Positions 43,273-52,285 are shown, counted from the stretch's first letter. The stretch is DNA of 64,000 nt from Oscillospiraceae bacterium (GCA_015067675.1 SVMB01000008.1:1-64000); one strand, 5' to 3'. The notes: generated from the sequence alone by a model not told the origin. Numbers and translations are program-made.

Positions 43273-43701
43273 ATGGTACAGGAATATATCAGCCGCTCTC
43301 CTGAAGAAACCGAGCGTATCGGTGAGCAGACTGCCGCCGCACTTCGTCCCGGCGACGTGCTTGCCATGAGCGGTGACCTGGGAGCCGGTAAAACCGCCTT
43401 CGTCCGGGGACTTGCCCGCGGACTGGGGCTTGATGACCGGGTAACCAGCCCGACGTTTGCCATCGTCAATGAGTATCGTGAGGGCAATATCCCGCTTTTC
43501 CACTTCGATATGTACCGTCTTGGTTCTTCCGAAGAGCTTTACGACATCGGATGGGAGGATTATCTGCGCGAGGGCGGCGTATGCGCCGTGGAATGGTCGG
43601 AAAATGTGGATGACGCCATGCCCGCCGACTGTCTGCGGGTTGACATCCGCCACCTTAGCGATACCGAGCGGCAAATCACCATCAGCAGGAGCAATGCATG
43701 A
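43273..43701 (+). CDS. tsaE: tRNA t6A biosynthesis ATPase TsaE
   Basis: A 142-residue P-loop ATPase needed for threonylcarbamoyl-adenosine (t6A) at position 37 of ANN-decoding tRNAs. Walker A is GDLGAGKTAF (about 35-44). TSPTFAIVNEY and HFDMYRL follow, as in the family, and VCAVEWSENV forms the Walker B region. No ribosome site is visible before the ATG, which lies 11 bp after fhs, so it may depend on upstream translation. Its stop overlaps tsaB by ATGA. Confidence 0.95.
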   Translation: MVQEYISRSPEETERIGEQTAAALRPGDVLAMSGDLGAGKTAFVRGLARGLGLDDRVTSPTFAIVNEYREGNIPLFHFDMYRLGSSEELYDIGWEDYLREGGVCAVEWSENVDDAMPADCLRVDIRHLSDTERQITISRSNA

Positions 43702-44402
43702 AAATACTGGCTTTTGAATCCAGTGCAGGCCCCGCCTCCGTCTCTCTGTGCGAGGACGAGCGGCAGATTGCCTGCATCTGGCAGAACAGCGGCCTGACCC
43801 ACAGCGCCACGCTGCTGCCTATGGCAGAACAGCTTCTGGCCTCCTGCGGTACGACGCTTTCCCAAATCGATCTCTTCGCCGTGGCTCATGGCCCCGGCTC
43901 CTTTACCGGCCTTCGCATCGGTGTTTCCACCGTCAAGGGGCTGGCGCAGGGGCTGGATCGCCCTTGTGCGGGTATTTCCACGCTGGAAGCCATGGCATAC
44001 AATCAGCCGCGCGGCAGCTCAATTCTCTGCTGCGTGATGGACGCCCGCGTCAAGCAGGTCTACAACGCCCTGTTTGATCTGTCCGGCGAATACCCCGTGC
44101 GTCTGTGCGACGACCGGGCCATCGCCCTGGATGCGCTGCAGAGTTCTCTTGCCGGTTATGAGCACATTACGCTCACCGGCGACGGTACTCAACTCTGCCT
44201 GAAGACCCTGCAGCACTCCTCCATTGCCGCTGCCGCCGAAACGCTTCGCTGGCAGCATGCCTACGGCGTTGCCCGTGCAGCATTTCATCACGGTGTGAGT
44301 GGCTCGGCAGCAGCGCTGGTGCCTCATTACCTGCGTCTGCCGCAGGCAGAGCGCGAGCGACTGGAACGGCTCGCCCGTGAACAGTCCCAACAATCCAACT
44401 GA
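43698..44402 (+). CDS. tsaB: tRNA t6A biosynthesis protein TsaB
   Basis: A 234-residue ASKHA-fold protein, the scaffold partner of TsaD and TsaE in t6A synthesis. The diagnostic features are LAFESSAGPASVSLCE at the N-terminus, the segment HSATLLPMAEQLL and GPGSFTGLRIGVSTVKGLA. It lacks the metal-binding His pair of TsaD, as expected. It overlaps tsaE by 4 bp with AGGAG upstream. TsaD and RimI, which often follow, are not here. Confidence 0.95.
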   Translation: MKILAFESSAGPASVSLCEDERQIACIWQNSGLTHSATLLPMAEQLLASCGTTLSQIDLFAVAHGPGSFTGLRIGVSTVKGLAQGLDRPCAGISTLEAMAYNQPRGSSILCCVMDARVKQVYNALFDLSGEYPVRLCDDRAIALDALQSSLAGYEHITLTGDGTQLCLKTLQHSSIAAAAETLRWQHAYGVARAAFHHGVSGSAAALVPHYLRLPQAERERLERLAREQSQQSN

Positions 44403-44428
44403 CATCTTGTTTACAGGAGGTCTTTCTC

Positions 44429-44917
44429 ATGAAAGTTATCATCGGCGCCGATCCGGCGGGATATGAACTCAAAGAAGCCGTCAAGAAGCATCTGACTATG
44501 GAAGGCGGCCTGCTTGACAGCGAAGATATCAAAGACGTGGGCGTCAACTATCTGCCCACCGGTGAAATGATGGATCCCAACCAGCGTCACTATCCGCTGG
44601 TTGCCGAGAAGCTGGCGCTTGAAGTCGCTGCCGGAAACTATGATTACGGCATCCTCATCTGCGGTACCGGTATCGGCATCGGCATGGCTGCCAACAAGAT
44701 TCCCGGTATCCGCGCCGCCACCGTCAACAACCACTACGAAGCCAAGTACACCCGCCTGCACAATGACGCCAACATTCTCTGCATGGGCGGCCGCGTCATC
44801 GCGCCCGAAATGGCCTTCGAGCTGGTTGATATCTTCCTGACCACCGCTTTTGAAGGCGGCCGTCATGCGATGCGCGTGGATATGATCCGCGAAATGGAAG
44901 TCAAGTATCATCGCTGA
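44429..44917 (+). CDS. RpiB/LacA/LacB-family sugar-phosphate isomerase
   Basis: A 162-residue isomerase of the ribose-5-phosphate isomerase B fold. It starts MKVIIGADPAGYELKE, has the catalytic Cys in LICGTGIGIGMAANKIPGIR and a closing NILCMGGRVI. RpiB interconverts ribose-5-P and ribulose-5-P; the LacA/LacB relatives act on galactose-6-P. The GADPAG start and inserted region after residue 30 differ from classic RpiB (GADHAG): the His of the GxDHxG motif is a Pro, so the sugar substrate may differ. An M20 peptidase follows 11 bp downstream. Confidence 0.87.
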   Translation: MKVIIGADPAGYELKEAVKKHLTMEGGLLDSEDIKDVGVNYLPTGEMMDPNQRHYPLVAEKLALEVAAGNYDYGILICGTGIGIGMAANKIPGIRAATVNNHYEAKYTRLHNDANILCMGGRVIAPEMAFELVDIFLTTAFEGGRHAMRVDMIREMEVKYHR

Positions 44918-44928
44918 GGTAACAGCTT

Positions 44929-46065
44929 ATGGACATCATGAATGAATTCCGTCGCTTTCTCGACGAAAACTGGGATACGCTGGTAAGCGACTGCTGCGAG
45001 CTGGCACAAATCCCCGCCCCCTCCCATCATGAAGAACAGCGTGTGGAATGGGTCAAGAACTATTTCGAGCGCTGGGGCGCTGAGAATGTGATCGTGGACG
45101 ACGCGCTCAACGTTATTCTCCCTCTGGGTGCCGAGTCCGATCAGCTCGACGTCTATATGGCTCACACCGACGTTGTGTTCCCCGACACCGATCCCCTGCC
45201 CCTCGTGCGTGAGGACGGCTTCATCCGCTGCCCCGGCATCGGTGATGATACCGCCCACGTGGCGATCATGTTGTTGGTGGCCCGCTTCATCCTGGAAAAG
45301 AAGCTGCGCCCCAAGACCGGCGTGCTCATCGTCGCCAACTCCTGTGAGGAAGGTCTGGGCAACCTCAAGGGCGCCCGCCGTCTCTGCGACGATTACGGCA
45401 AGCGTATGCGCTCGCTGATCACCTTTGACTCCGGTCTTAACAATGCCGTTGACGTGGCCGTCGGTTCCCAGCGTTACCGCGTCACCGTCAAGACCGAAGG
45501 CGGTCACTCCTTCGGCAAGTTCGGCAACCGCAATGCCATCGTCTATCTCTCCCGTATGATCGATACCCTCTACCAGATGAAGGCTCCCGAGTACGGCAAG
45601 ACCACCTACAACGTCGGCCTCATCGAGGGCGGCACCTCCGTCAACACCATCGCGCAGGAAGCCTCCATGCTCTTTGAGTTCCGCTCCGACGACGCCAGAG
45701 GTCTGGCCGCCATGGAGACGCTGTTCAACTCCGTCATCACCACCTACCGCGCCATGGGCGTGACCGTGGAAGTGGAGCTTCTGGGCATTCGTCCCTGCAA
45801 CGGCGAGTTGGATCCCGCCGCGATGGACGCGCTGCGTGAGCGCATCACCCGGCACAACCTTGTCGCCAATGGAAAGGATACGTCCTTCCACTCCGGCTCC
45901 ACCGATGCAAACATTCCCCTCTCCCGCGGCATCCCCGCCCTGTGCTGCGGCCTGATCCGCTCCACCGGTTCCCATACCCGTGAGGAGTCTATGGAAGAAG
46001 CCTCCATGCGCGAAGGTGCCCTGATTGCCGCCGCCATGATGTTTGACAGCTTCATCATCGAATAA
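44929..46065 (+). CDS. M20-family metallopeptidase
   Basis: A 378-residue zinc-dependent peptidase or deacylase of the M20 clan. Metal and catalytic residues are seen in YMAHTDVVFPD (HxD), RCPGIGDDTAHVAIM (bridging Asp), ANSCEEGLGNLKGA (Glu base and ligand) and the C-terminal HTREESMEEAS. The dimerisation insert (about 175-290) contains TEGGHSFGKFGNRNA. The family includes tripeptidases such as PepT as well as acyl-amino-acid hydrolases; which one is not clear. GAGGT is 8 nt before the ATG. It ends the plus-strand run. Confidence 0.88.
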   Translation: MDIMNEFRRFLDENWDTLVSDCCELAQIPAPSHHEEQRVEWVKNYFERWGAENVIVDDALNVILPLGAESDQLDVYMAHTDVVFPDTDPLPLVREDGFIRCPGIGDDTAHVAIMLLVARFILEKKLRPKTGVLIVANSCEEGLGNLKGARRLCDDYGKRMRSLITFDSGLNNAVDVAVGSQRYRVTVKTEGGHSFGKFGNRNAIVYLSRMIDTLYQMKAPEYGKTTYNVGLIEGGTSVNTIAQEASMLFEFRSDDARGLAAMETLFNSVITTYRAMGVTVEVELLGIRPCNGELDPAAMDALRERITRHNLVANGKDTSFHSGSTDANIPLSRGIPALCCGLIRSTGSHTREESMEEASMREGALIAAAMMFDSFIIE

Positions 46066-46092
46066 GCAAAACTTTTTGTGTTTTCAAACGTC

Positions 46093-46125
46093 AAAAGTCC
46101 AGCAGCATATGCTGCTGGACTTTTT
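46093..46125. terminator. Perfect-palindrome terminator
   Basis: A 32-bp perfect palindrome, with arms AAAAGTCCAGCAGCA and TGCTGCTGGACTTTT, ends the run of the M20 peptidase. The T run is at 46121-46125. Confidence 0.88.
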
Positions 46126-46149
46126 GGTAATCCCGGGAGGAATCCTTTT

Positions 46150-46626
46150 ATGACCGATGCCGCACGCAGATTCCGGTGTACGTCTGCCGTTTTGTTTGCC
46201 GTCTATTCCCTCTTCATGCTTTGGCTGCTCTTTGGTCAGCGCATCGTGCAGTTGCCGCAAAATGAGGACTATCTGCAGCATATTACAGCGCGAATCAATC
46301 TGATACCCTTTCGTACCATTGCCGAATTTGCCAAAGCTTCTGAGCGGGGAATCTCCTCCAGTCACGCGTTCATCAATCTTGCGGGCAATGTGGTGATGTT
46401 CATCCCGCTGGGAGCAGCGCTTCCGGTGATCTGGACGCGTTTCAGAGGATTTTGGCGCTGTATGGGCACGGCGTTGCTCCTTCTCCTCTGCATTGAGCTT
46501 CTTCAGCTCTTTTCGCTGCTCGGCAGTGCCGATATTGACGACCTGATCCTGAATCTGATCGGCGTCTGCATCGGATACGGTGCTTTTTCCGTCCTGAAGC
46601 GGTTTTCTCCCCGGCTTTTCACCTGA
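46150..46626 (+). CDS. VanZ-family membrane protein
   Basis: A 158-residue integral membrane protein with four hydrophobic segments. The VanZ signature elements are INLIPFRTIAEF, HAFINLAGNVVMFIPLGAAL and a later IELLQLFSLLGSADIDDLILN, with GVCIGYGAF at the end. VanZ itself gives low-level teicoplanin resistance, but the family is broad and most members have unknown envelope roles. GGGAGG is upstream of ATG 46150. Its last 8 bp overlap the convergent P-type ATPase gene. Confidence 0.88.
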   Translation: MTDAARRFRCTSAVLFAVYSLFMLWLLFGQRIVQLPQNEDYLQHITARINLIPFRTIAEFAKASERGISSSHAFINLAGNVVMFIPLGAALPVIWTRFRGFWRCMGTALLLLLCIELLQLFSLLGSADIDDLILNLIGVCIGYGAFSVLKRFSPRLFT

Positions 46627-49246
46627 TTTTACCGGCTGCGGCATTTGCCGCAGCCGCTTTTTTGTTTACATACCGCTGCCGGAGCTTATACACCGTGGAG
46701 GGAACAGCCGTGGTCATGGCAAGCAGCGCCATGGCACCCAGATCCCTTCCCGTCAGTGCCGTAGTACGCATCAGCGGCCCGCCCACGTAGATCATCAGTG
46801 TCTGTACAAGCGCCACGAGGAGCATGATGAGCATGAAGCTGGGATTGCGCCACATGCCGGAAAAGATGCGGATACGCGGCGTACGGATATGAAAGCTGGC
46901 GCTCACGGCGGTGAAGATGAAGAGGGCAAAGAAGCAGGTCAGAAAATACACCGGATTCTCCGTGAACCCAAACTGGGCGCGTGCCCAGCCGCTTTTCAAA
47001 AATCCCAGGTTTAAAAGCATTGCATACCCGCCCATGACCAGAACCTGCCCCAGCATCGTACGGTTGAACACCGGCTCTTCCCGCTTCTTCGGCGCCTCCT
47101 GCATGGTTTCCCTGCGCGGCGGCTCTCCGGCGAAGGCAAGCCCTGCCAGCGTATCCATGATGATGTTGACCCAGAGCATCTGAATGACCGTAATCGGCGT
47201 ATCGATGCCGATCATGGGCGCTGCCACCGAGACACCGACTGCGCAGAGATTCATGGTCAGCTGAAAAACGATGAACTTGCGGATGCTCTTAAAGATCGTG
47301 CGGCCATAGAGCACTGCCCGGGCGATACTGCGCACATTGTCGTCGAGGATGATGATATCCCCCGCCTCCCGGGCAACCTCCGTACCGCTGCCCAGAGCAA
47401 AGCCCACGTCGGCGATTTTCAGCGCAGGCGCGTCGTTGACGCCGTCGCCGGTCATGCCCACGACCAGGCCCATTTCCTGTGCAATCCTCACCAGACGCGA
47501 CTTGTGTCCCGGCTGCGCCCGGGCGATGACCCGCAGCTTTGCAAGTCTTGATTTGAGTTCCTCGTCACTGAGCCGATCCAGAACCGACGCCTGCAGGACT
47601 CCCTCCCGTGTGCCGTCCCATACACCCGCAGCCCGTGCCACGGCGCAGGCAGTCTCCTCATTGTCTCCGGTGATCATCACTACCTGCACGCCTGCAGTGT
47701 GCAGCTGCTGTACCGCCTCCGGCGTACTCTTGCGCAGCGGATCCCGCAGACCCACAAGGCCGATGAGCGTGTCGCCATCCTCCGTCAGACACAGCACCCG
47801 CAGTCCGCTGCCGGTATGCCGCGCAAGGCATGCCCGGACAGTCTGCTGGGACAAGGGCCTCTTTGTCCCCTCTTCGTCCAGATACCATCTGCATCGCGGC
47901 AGCAGGATTTCCGGTGCGCCCTTGGTCAGCGTCCGTACACTGCCGTCGGATTCCCGCAGGCGTACAGCCGAGAATTTACGTATCGAATCAAAAGGAACAC
48001 GCTCCAGAACCTGCCAGCCCATATACTCCCGCGGCAGCTTCCATACAGAAGCCAGCAGCGCCCGGTCGGTGGCATTTCCCCCCACAGGCTTGCCCTTTGA
48101 AAGCGATGACTGGTTATTGTAGAAGCAGGATACGGCGTATCGGATACCGAGCTTTGTCTTTTTCAGCCTCGCCGGGTCGTATTCCCGCCCGGAACCGTCC
48201 CAAAAGCTCACAACGCTGAGTTTGCCCGACGTCAGGGTTCCGGTTTTATCGCAGAAGAGGAGGTTCAGGCTGCCCGAAGTCTCGATCCCCACCAGTCTGC
48301 GCACCAACACCTGGTCCCGCAGGAGTCTGCGCATGTTGGCTGAGAGCACCACCGTGATCATCATCGGCAGTCCCTCGGGAACAGCAACGACCACCACGGT
48401 GATGGCAAGCGTCAGCGCGTGCAGAAGCTTTGTCAGCACAAGCGTCGGCGTGGTCAGGATCGTCTCGATCAGGATGGGATTCCAGTGTGACGCCAGCACG
48501 ATGGATTCAAACAGATCCGCCAGTCCCACCAGAACCGCCGCACCGTATCCCAGGCGGCTGATGGTTCGGGCAAGCACTCCCAGGCGCACCTTCAGCGGGC
48601 TTTCCCGGGTACGCTCCTGCAGTTCCGCCGCCAGAGCGCCGTAGACAGTGTGATCGCCCACCTTCGTTACCCGCATCACACCTTCGCCCGAGCAAACCAC
48701 GGCTCCGCGAAACAGAGACGAGCTATCCAGGAAGTCCGGCTTCGCGCACTCCCTCCCCGCCCGCTTTTTGGCCTCCCGGCTCTCGCCGTTGAGCGCCGAC
48801 TGGTCAAGTGACAGCTCCCCTTCCACGAGAAAACCGTCCGCCGGGATCCGTTCTCCCGCCTGCAGCAGCACCACATCCCCGACAACCACCTGTGCATGGG
48901 GGATTTCCAGCGTCTCACCGTCTCTGCGCACCCGGCAGGACACACTCGTCAGTTCCGTCTGCAGCCTTGCAAAGGCCTGCTCACTACCCCGCTCGGAAAT
49001 CGACGATACCAGCGTTGACAGCAGAATCGACACCGCAATCCCCAGTGATTCGTACCATTCAAAAGCCCGGAACCACAACGCTATATTGACGCCCAGAGCG
49101 GCCAGCAGGATGCGTATGATTGGGTCAGACAGATTCTCTGCCAGCACACTCAAAAAACGTCTGCGCGGCCTCTCAGACAGGCTGTTGCCGCCGTATTGTT
49201 CCCGTGCCTGATTCACCTGTGCCGTGGTGAGTCCACTGTGCTCCAT
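46619..49246 (-). CDS. Calcium-type P-type ATPase (PMCA/Pmr-like)
   Basis: An 875-residue membrane pump. The N-terminal cation-ATPase domain (HSGLTTAQVNQAREQYGGNS) is followed by the actuator domain, where the usual TGES is NGES (SALNGESREAKK). Helix 4 carries VPEGLPMMI, the Ca2+-coordinating motif. The phosphorylation site is DKTGTLTSG, the hinge is MTGDGVNDAPALK, and C-terminal helices follow. Function: ATP-driven Ca2+ (or Mn2+) export. Start 49246 has GGGAGG 7-8 nt upstream, but this site is in the right arm of a terminator-like hairpin. The 3' end overlaps the convergent vanZ gene and contains vanZ's terminator. Confidence 0.93.
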   Translation of the reverse strand: MEHSGLTTAQVNQAREQYGGNSLSERPRRRFLSVLAENLSDPIIRILLAALGVNIALWFRAFEWYESLGIAVSILLSTLVSSISERGSEQAFARLQTELTSVSCRVRRDGETLEIPHAQVVVGDVVLLQAGERIPADGFLVEGELSLDQSALNGESREAKKRAGRECAKPDFLDSSSLFRGAVVCSGEGVMRVTKVGDHTVYGALAAELQERTRESPLKVRLGVLARTISRLGYGAAVLVGLADLFESIVLASHWNPILIETILTTPTLVLTKLLHALTLAITVVVVAVPEGLPMMITVVLSANMRRLLRDQVLVRRLVGIETSGSLNLLFCDKTGTLTSGKLSVVSFWDGSGREYDPARLKKTKLGIRYAVSCFYNNQSSLSKGKPVGGNATDRALLASVWKLPREYMGWQVLERVPFDSIRKFSAVRLRESDGSVRTLTKGAPEILLPRCRWYLDEEGTKRPLSQQTVRACLARHTGSGLRVLCLTEDGDTLIGLVGLRDPLRKSTPEAVQQLHTAGVQVVMITGDNEETACAVARAAGVWDGTREGVLQASVLDRLSDEELKSRLAKLRVIARAQPGHKSRLVRIAQEMGLVVGMTGDGVNDAPALKIADVGFALGSGTEVAREAGDIIILDDNVRSIARAVLYGRTIFKSIRKFIVFQLTMNLCAVGVSVAAPMIGIDTPITVIQMLWVNIIMDTLAGLAFAGEPPRRETMQEAPKKREEPVFNRTMLGQVLVMGGYAMLLNLGFLKSGWARAQFGFTENPVYFLTCFFALFIFTAVSASFHIRTPRIRIFSGMWRNPSFMLIMLLVALVQTLMIYVGGPLMRTTALTGRDLGAMALLAMTTAVPSTVYKLRQRYVNKKAAAANAAAGKIR
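46634..46663 (+). terminator. Terminator of vanZ, inside the ATPase coding region
   Basis: GGCTGCGGCA (46634-46643) pairs with TGCCGCAGCC (46646-46655), then a T run. On the other strand it encodes the Ala-rich tail of the ATPase. Confidence 0.75.
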
Positions 49247-49247
49247 G

Positions 49248-49301
49248 AAAAAACCTCCCGCCTGTACAGAGCTGTTTATCACAGTCTATGCAGGCGGGAG
49301 G
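49248..49301 (-). promoter_or_regulatory. Terminator-like hairpin containing the ATPase ribosome site
   Basis: On the minus strand CCTCCCGCCTG (49291-49301) pairs perfectly with CAGGCGGGAGG (49254-49264), followed by six T and then C-ATG. The right arm holds the ATPase Shine-Dalgarno. The 26-nt loop contains possible -10 boxes (TAGACT, GATAAA). It lies 25 bp after the aldo/keto reductase stop. Confidence 0.7.
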
Positions 49302-49326
49302 GAAAACTTGACCTGTTGCGCCGGGG

Positions 49327-50448
49327 TTACTTTTCCAGAGTATTCACAGCCATGCGAAGCTCTTCGATGATGCTGATGTGCTGGGGACATGCCAGTTCGC
49401 ACTGGCCGCATTCCACGCACAGGGAGGCCTTATTGCCGTTGCGGGTATTCCAGGAGTAACCGGAACGGGCGCCGGCGAGATTGTTGTAGGTACGCAGGTC
49501 GTTGATGATGCGGAAAACCTCCGGGATCGGGATGTTCTGCGGGCATCCCTTGGCACAATAGTTGCAGCTGGTACAGGGAATGCGTGCAATGCGCGCGAGC
49601 GCTTCCTGTACACGGCCAACCACGGCACGTTCTTCGTCACTGAGGGGCTGGAAATCACGCATGGTGCTGATGTTGTCTTCCATCTGCGCAATGTTGGACA
49701 TACCGCTTAAAACCGTGATGATACCGTCCAGTGAAGCGGCATACCGCAGAGCCCAGGAAGGAAGAGAGGCATTGGGATTGGCTTCGCGGAAGATGGACCC
49801 CGCAGGCTCGGGCAGATTCGCGAGATTGCCGCCCTTGACGGGCTCCATGATGATGACGGGCTTGCCGTGACGGCGGGCGGTCTCATAGCAAAGGCGGGAC
49901 TGGACGCTGCTGCTTTCCCAGTCGGCGTAGTTGATCTGCAGCTGGACAAATTCCATGTCCGGATGCCTGGTCAGGATCTCATCGAGCTTTTCGGCGGTGT
50001 CATGGAAGGAAAAGCCCAGATGTTTGATCAAACCCTTAGCCCTCTGCTCACGGGTGAAGTTCCACAGATCGAATTCTTCAAACTGCTGGGTACGGTCGTT
50101 GCCCAGATTGTGCAGGAGGTAAAAGTCAAAATAGCCGGCGCCGGTGCGCTCAAGGGAGGTCCAGAACATCTGCCGCGCTTCCTCGGCGGTTCTGGCACCT
50201 GCCCAGGGGGGAAGCTTCGTGGCAAGCTGGAAGCTCTCGCGGGGATAGCGTTTAACCAGCGTCTCGGCGATGGCAAGCTCGGACTTGCCGCCGATGTAAC
50301 CGTATGCAGTGTCAAAATAGGTGAAGCCCGCTTCCATGAAACGGTCAACCATCTCCTTCATCTGCTCGATGTCCACTTCCTTATCGATCATCGGCAGGCG
50401 CATCAGGCCAAAGCCCAGCTTTTTGATATTCTCACCCAGATAGGACAT
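49327..50448 (-). CDS. Aldo/keto reductase with C-terminal ferredoxin domain
   Basis: A 373-residue protein. The N-terminal 270 residues form an aldo/keto reductase barrel: FGLMRLPMID, FDTAYGYIGGKSE (catalytic Asp and Tyr) and LHNLGND near the His position. The C-terminus has two [4Fe-4S] motifs, CTSCNYCAKGCPQNIPI and CVECGQCELACPQHISI. This fused architecture is common in Clostridia; the clusters imply electron transfer through ferredoxin. The substrate is unknown. The ribosome site AAGGAGG is directly upstream. A hairpin downstream doubles as terminator and cover for the ATPase ribosome site. Confidence 0.9.
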   Translation of the reverse strand: MSYLGENIKKLGFGLMRLPMIDKEVDIEQMKEMVDRFMEAGFTYFDTAYGYIGGKSELAIAETLVKRYPRESFQLATKLPPWAGARTAEEARQMFWTSLERTGAGYFDFYLLHNLGNDRTQQFEEFDLWNFTREQRAKGLIKHLGFSFHDTAEKLDEILTRHPDMEFVQLQINYADWESSSVQSRLCYETARRHGKPVIIMEPVKGGNLANLPEPAGSIFREANPNASLPSWALRYAASLDGIITVLSGMSNIAQMEDNISTMRDFQPLSDEERAVVGRVQEALARIARIPCTSCNYCAKGCPQNIPIPEVFRIINDLRTYNNLAGARSGYSWNTRNGNKASLCVECGQCELACPQHISIIEELRMAVNTLEK

Positions 50449-50545
50449 GGTGATCCTCCTTCTATCTCCAGGCCTGCGCGTAAAAACCGGCTGCAGGCAC
50501 TCTGATATGCATCATTCAATATGGCGGTATGCAAGATACTACATA

Positions 50546-50575
50546 AGTATAAACGGTTTCCCCCGCTCACGTCAA
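50546..50575 (-). promoter_or_regulatory. Promoter of the aldo/keto reductase
   Basis: TTGACG (50570-50575) and TATACT (50546-50551) on the minus strand, 18 bp apart. Confidence 0.6.
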
Positions 50576-50594
50576 GAGGAAGTGTGCAAAAAAA

Positions 50595-51437
50595 TCACTG
50601 TTTTTCAGCGTAAAACAGCCGCTCCAGTGTCTTTGCAACACCGCATTCGGCACAGGTATCATCGGTGATCTGAGCTGCACCGTCACGGTCGGCAGAGCTT
50701 CCCTTGAGGGCATAGCCGCCCTTGAAGGCCTGCAGCATACCGTAGTCATTCCATTCATCGCCGAAGGTCAGCACCCGCTCATCCGGGATACCGTAGAGCT
50801 CCTGTGCTGCGCGCACACCCACGAGCTTATTGACGCGCTTATCAAAGATCATCGTACGATAAAACCGCACGCCGTTTTTATCTTCACTGTGCAGTGTCTG
50901 CCAGAAGAGATCCTCACAGTCTGCAAGGGCTGATTCAATTGCCGCATTCTTCGCAGGATCCCGGTGGAAGAACACGATGCGGTTGGCCTTGGTATGCGGT
51001 GCCTTCGACATATCCGTGATCGGCATGCTGCGGCTAAGCTCAAGGCGATTGGACCAGTAGCTTGACTCAATGGCTTCATCCAGATACCAGAAGTCGTTGC
51101 CGTATTCGATGTATATCTGATGGGGATCGGGCGCGGCGGTGAGCGCGCGCTCCCAGATCATGGCAATCTGCTCTTCGGAGAGAACCGTCTCACGGGGCGT
51201 GAAGCTCTTATCCTTCGGATGCAGAATCAGCGAACCGTTAAGGCAGATCATCAGCGTGTCCAGACCCATGGCATCGTAGACCCAATCGCACATAACCTGC
51301 GGACGTGCGGAGGCGATGACGGGGATATGCCCGTCGGCTTTCAGGCGGCGGATGATGTCGCGTACGGGATCGGGCAAAGTCGAAACTTTGGGCAGCATGG
51401 TGCCGTCGAGATCAAAAGCAATCAGATATTTTTCCAT
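50595..51437 (-). CDS. Cof-type HAD hydrolase
   Basis: A 280-residue phosphatase of the HAD superfamily, Cof (IIB cap) group. Motif I is FDLDGTMLP at residues 7-16, with the nucleophile Asp. Motif II is VIASARPQ. A cap domain of about 110 residues follows, and motif IV is LTFGDEWNDYGML near residue 240. Such enzymes remove phosphate from sugar phosphates, nucleotides or cofactors such as FMN or PLP. AGGAGAG precedes ATG 51437. It is monocistronic. Confidence 0.92.
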   Translation of the reverse strand: MEKYLIAFDLDGTMLPKVSTLPDPVRDIIRRLKADGHIPVIASARPQVMCDWVYDAMGLDTLMICLNGSLILHPKDKSFTPRETVLSEEQIAMIWERALTAAPDPHQIYIEYGNDFWYLDEAIESSYWSNRLELSRSMPITDMSKAPHTKANRIVFFHRDPAKNAAIESALADCEDLFWQTLHSEDKNGVRFYRTMIFDKRVNKLVGVRAAQELYGIPDERVLTFGDEWNDYGMLQAFKGGYALKGSSADRDGAAQITDDTCAECGVAKTLERLFYAEKQ

Positions 51438-51527
51438 GACACTCTCTCCTGTAAACCGAACCGGCAGGCAAGCCGCCCTCCGGACTAAATAGCGTAAATC
51501 TGCGGATGTCCGCTTATCTCCGATTTT

Positions 51528-51556
51528 ATTGTAGCACGATCCCACACACAAAGCAA
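51528..51556 (-). promoter_or_regulatory. Promoter of the Cof hydrolase
   Basis: TTGCTT (51551-51556) and TACAAT (51528-51533) on the minus strand, 17 bp apart. Confidence 0.6.
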
Positions 51557-51600
51557 GCATTCATTTGCTCCCGCTGCAATTTCTGCAAGTTTCTCCACTC

Positions 51601-51629
51601 TTGCGGCCTGAAATTGTCTGTGGTATACT
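51601..51629 (+). promoter_or_regulatory. Promoter of tag
   Basis: TTGCGG (51601-51606) and TATACT (51624-51629), 17 bp apart, 31 bp before the ATG. Confidence 0.65.
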
Positions 51630-51660
51630 GGATACATTCCAAAACCCGGAGGTGTCCGCT

Positions 51661-52239
51661 ATGTCCGCCCCTGCTCTGCCGCGCTGTCGCTGGTGCAATC
51701 CGGCCAATCCCGTCTACGTCGCCTATCACGATCACGAATGGGGTGTTCCGGTATATGATGATCACAGGCTCTTTGAGATGCTGATTCTGGAAAGCTTTCA
51801 GGCAGGTCTTTCCTGGGAATGTGTTCTGAACAAGCGTGAGCATTTCCGCCGTGCCTTCGACGGCTTTGATATAATGACCGTCAGCCGATACGACGCCGAA
51901 AAGTGCGAAGCACTGGCCTGCGACCCCGGCATCATCCGCAACCGGCGCAAAATCCAGGCTGCGGTCGTCAATGCCCGCATTTTCCTTGAGATTCAGGCCG
52001 AATACGGCAGTTTTTCGGCCTATTTGCGGCACTTTTCCGGCAGCGACGTAATTTTTGAGTCTGACAAGACCTCATCCACCCTCTCCGACCGTATTTCCGC
52101 TGATTTACGCCGCCGCGGCATGAAATTCGTCGGCACGACGATCATCTACGCCTATCTGCAGGCCATCGGGATCATCAATTCCCACGAAGAAGGCTGTTTT
52201 CTCTATCGCAAGGCAGCAGTCACACCTTCCCAGCCGTAG
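51661..52239 (+). CDS. tag: DNA-3-methyladenine glycosylase I
   Basis: A 192-residue base-excision enzyme that removes 3-methyladenine from DNA. RCRWCNPANPVYVAYHDHEWGVPV is the family N-terminus and holds the Cys and His zinc ligands. The other two ligands are in NSHEEGC near the C-terminus. The catalytic region ESFQAGLSWECVLNKREHFR is well kept. GGAGGT precedes ATG 51661. It is followed by a terminator shared with the convergent tspO. Confidence 0.94.
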   Translation: MSAPALPRCRWCNPANPVYVAYHDHEWGVPVYDDHRLFEMLILESFQAGLSWECVLNKREHFRRAFDGFDIMTVSRYDAEKCEALACDPGIIRNRRKIQAAVVNARIFLEIQAEYGSFSAYLRHFSGSDVIFESDKTSSTLSDRISADLRRRGMKFVGTTIIYAYLQAIGIINSHEEGCFLYRKAAVTPSQP

Positions 52240-52245
52240 CAAACC

Positions 52246-52275
52246 AAAGCGCCGCCCTCTCATGGGCGGCGCTTT
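52246..52275. terminator. Bidirectional terminator between tag and tspO
   Basis: AAAGCGCCGCCC (52246-52257) pairs with GGGCGGCGCTTT (52264-52275) around a 6-nt loop; A and T ends serve both strands. Confidence 0.82.
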
Positions 52276-52285
52276 AACATCATAT

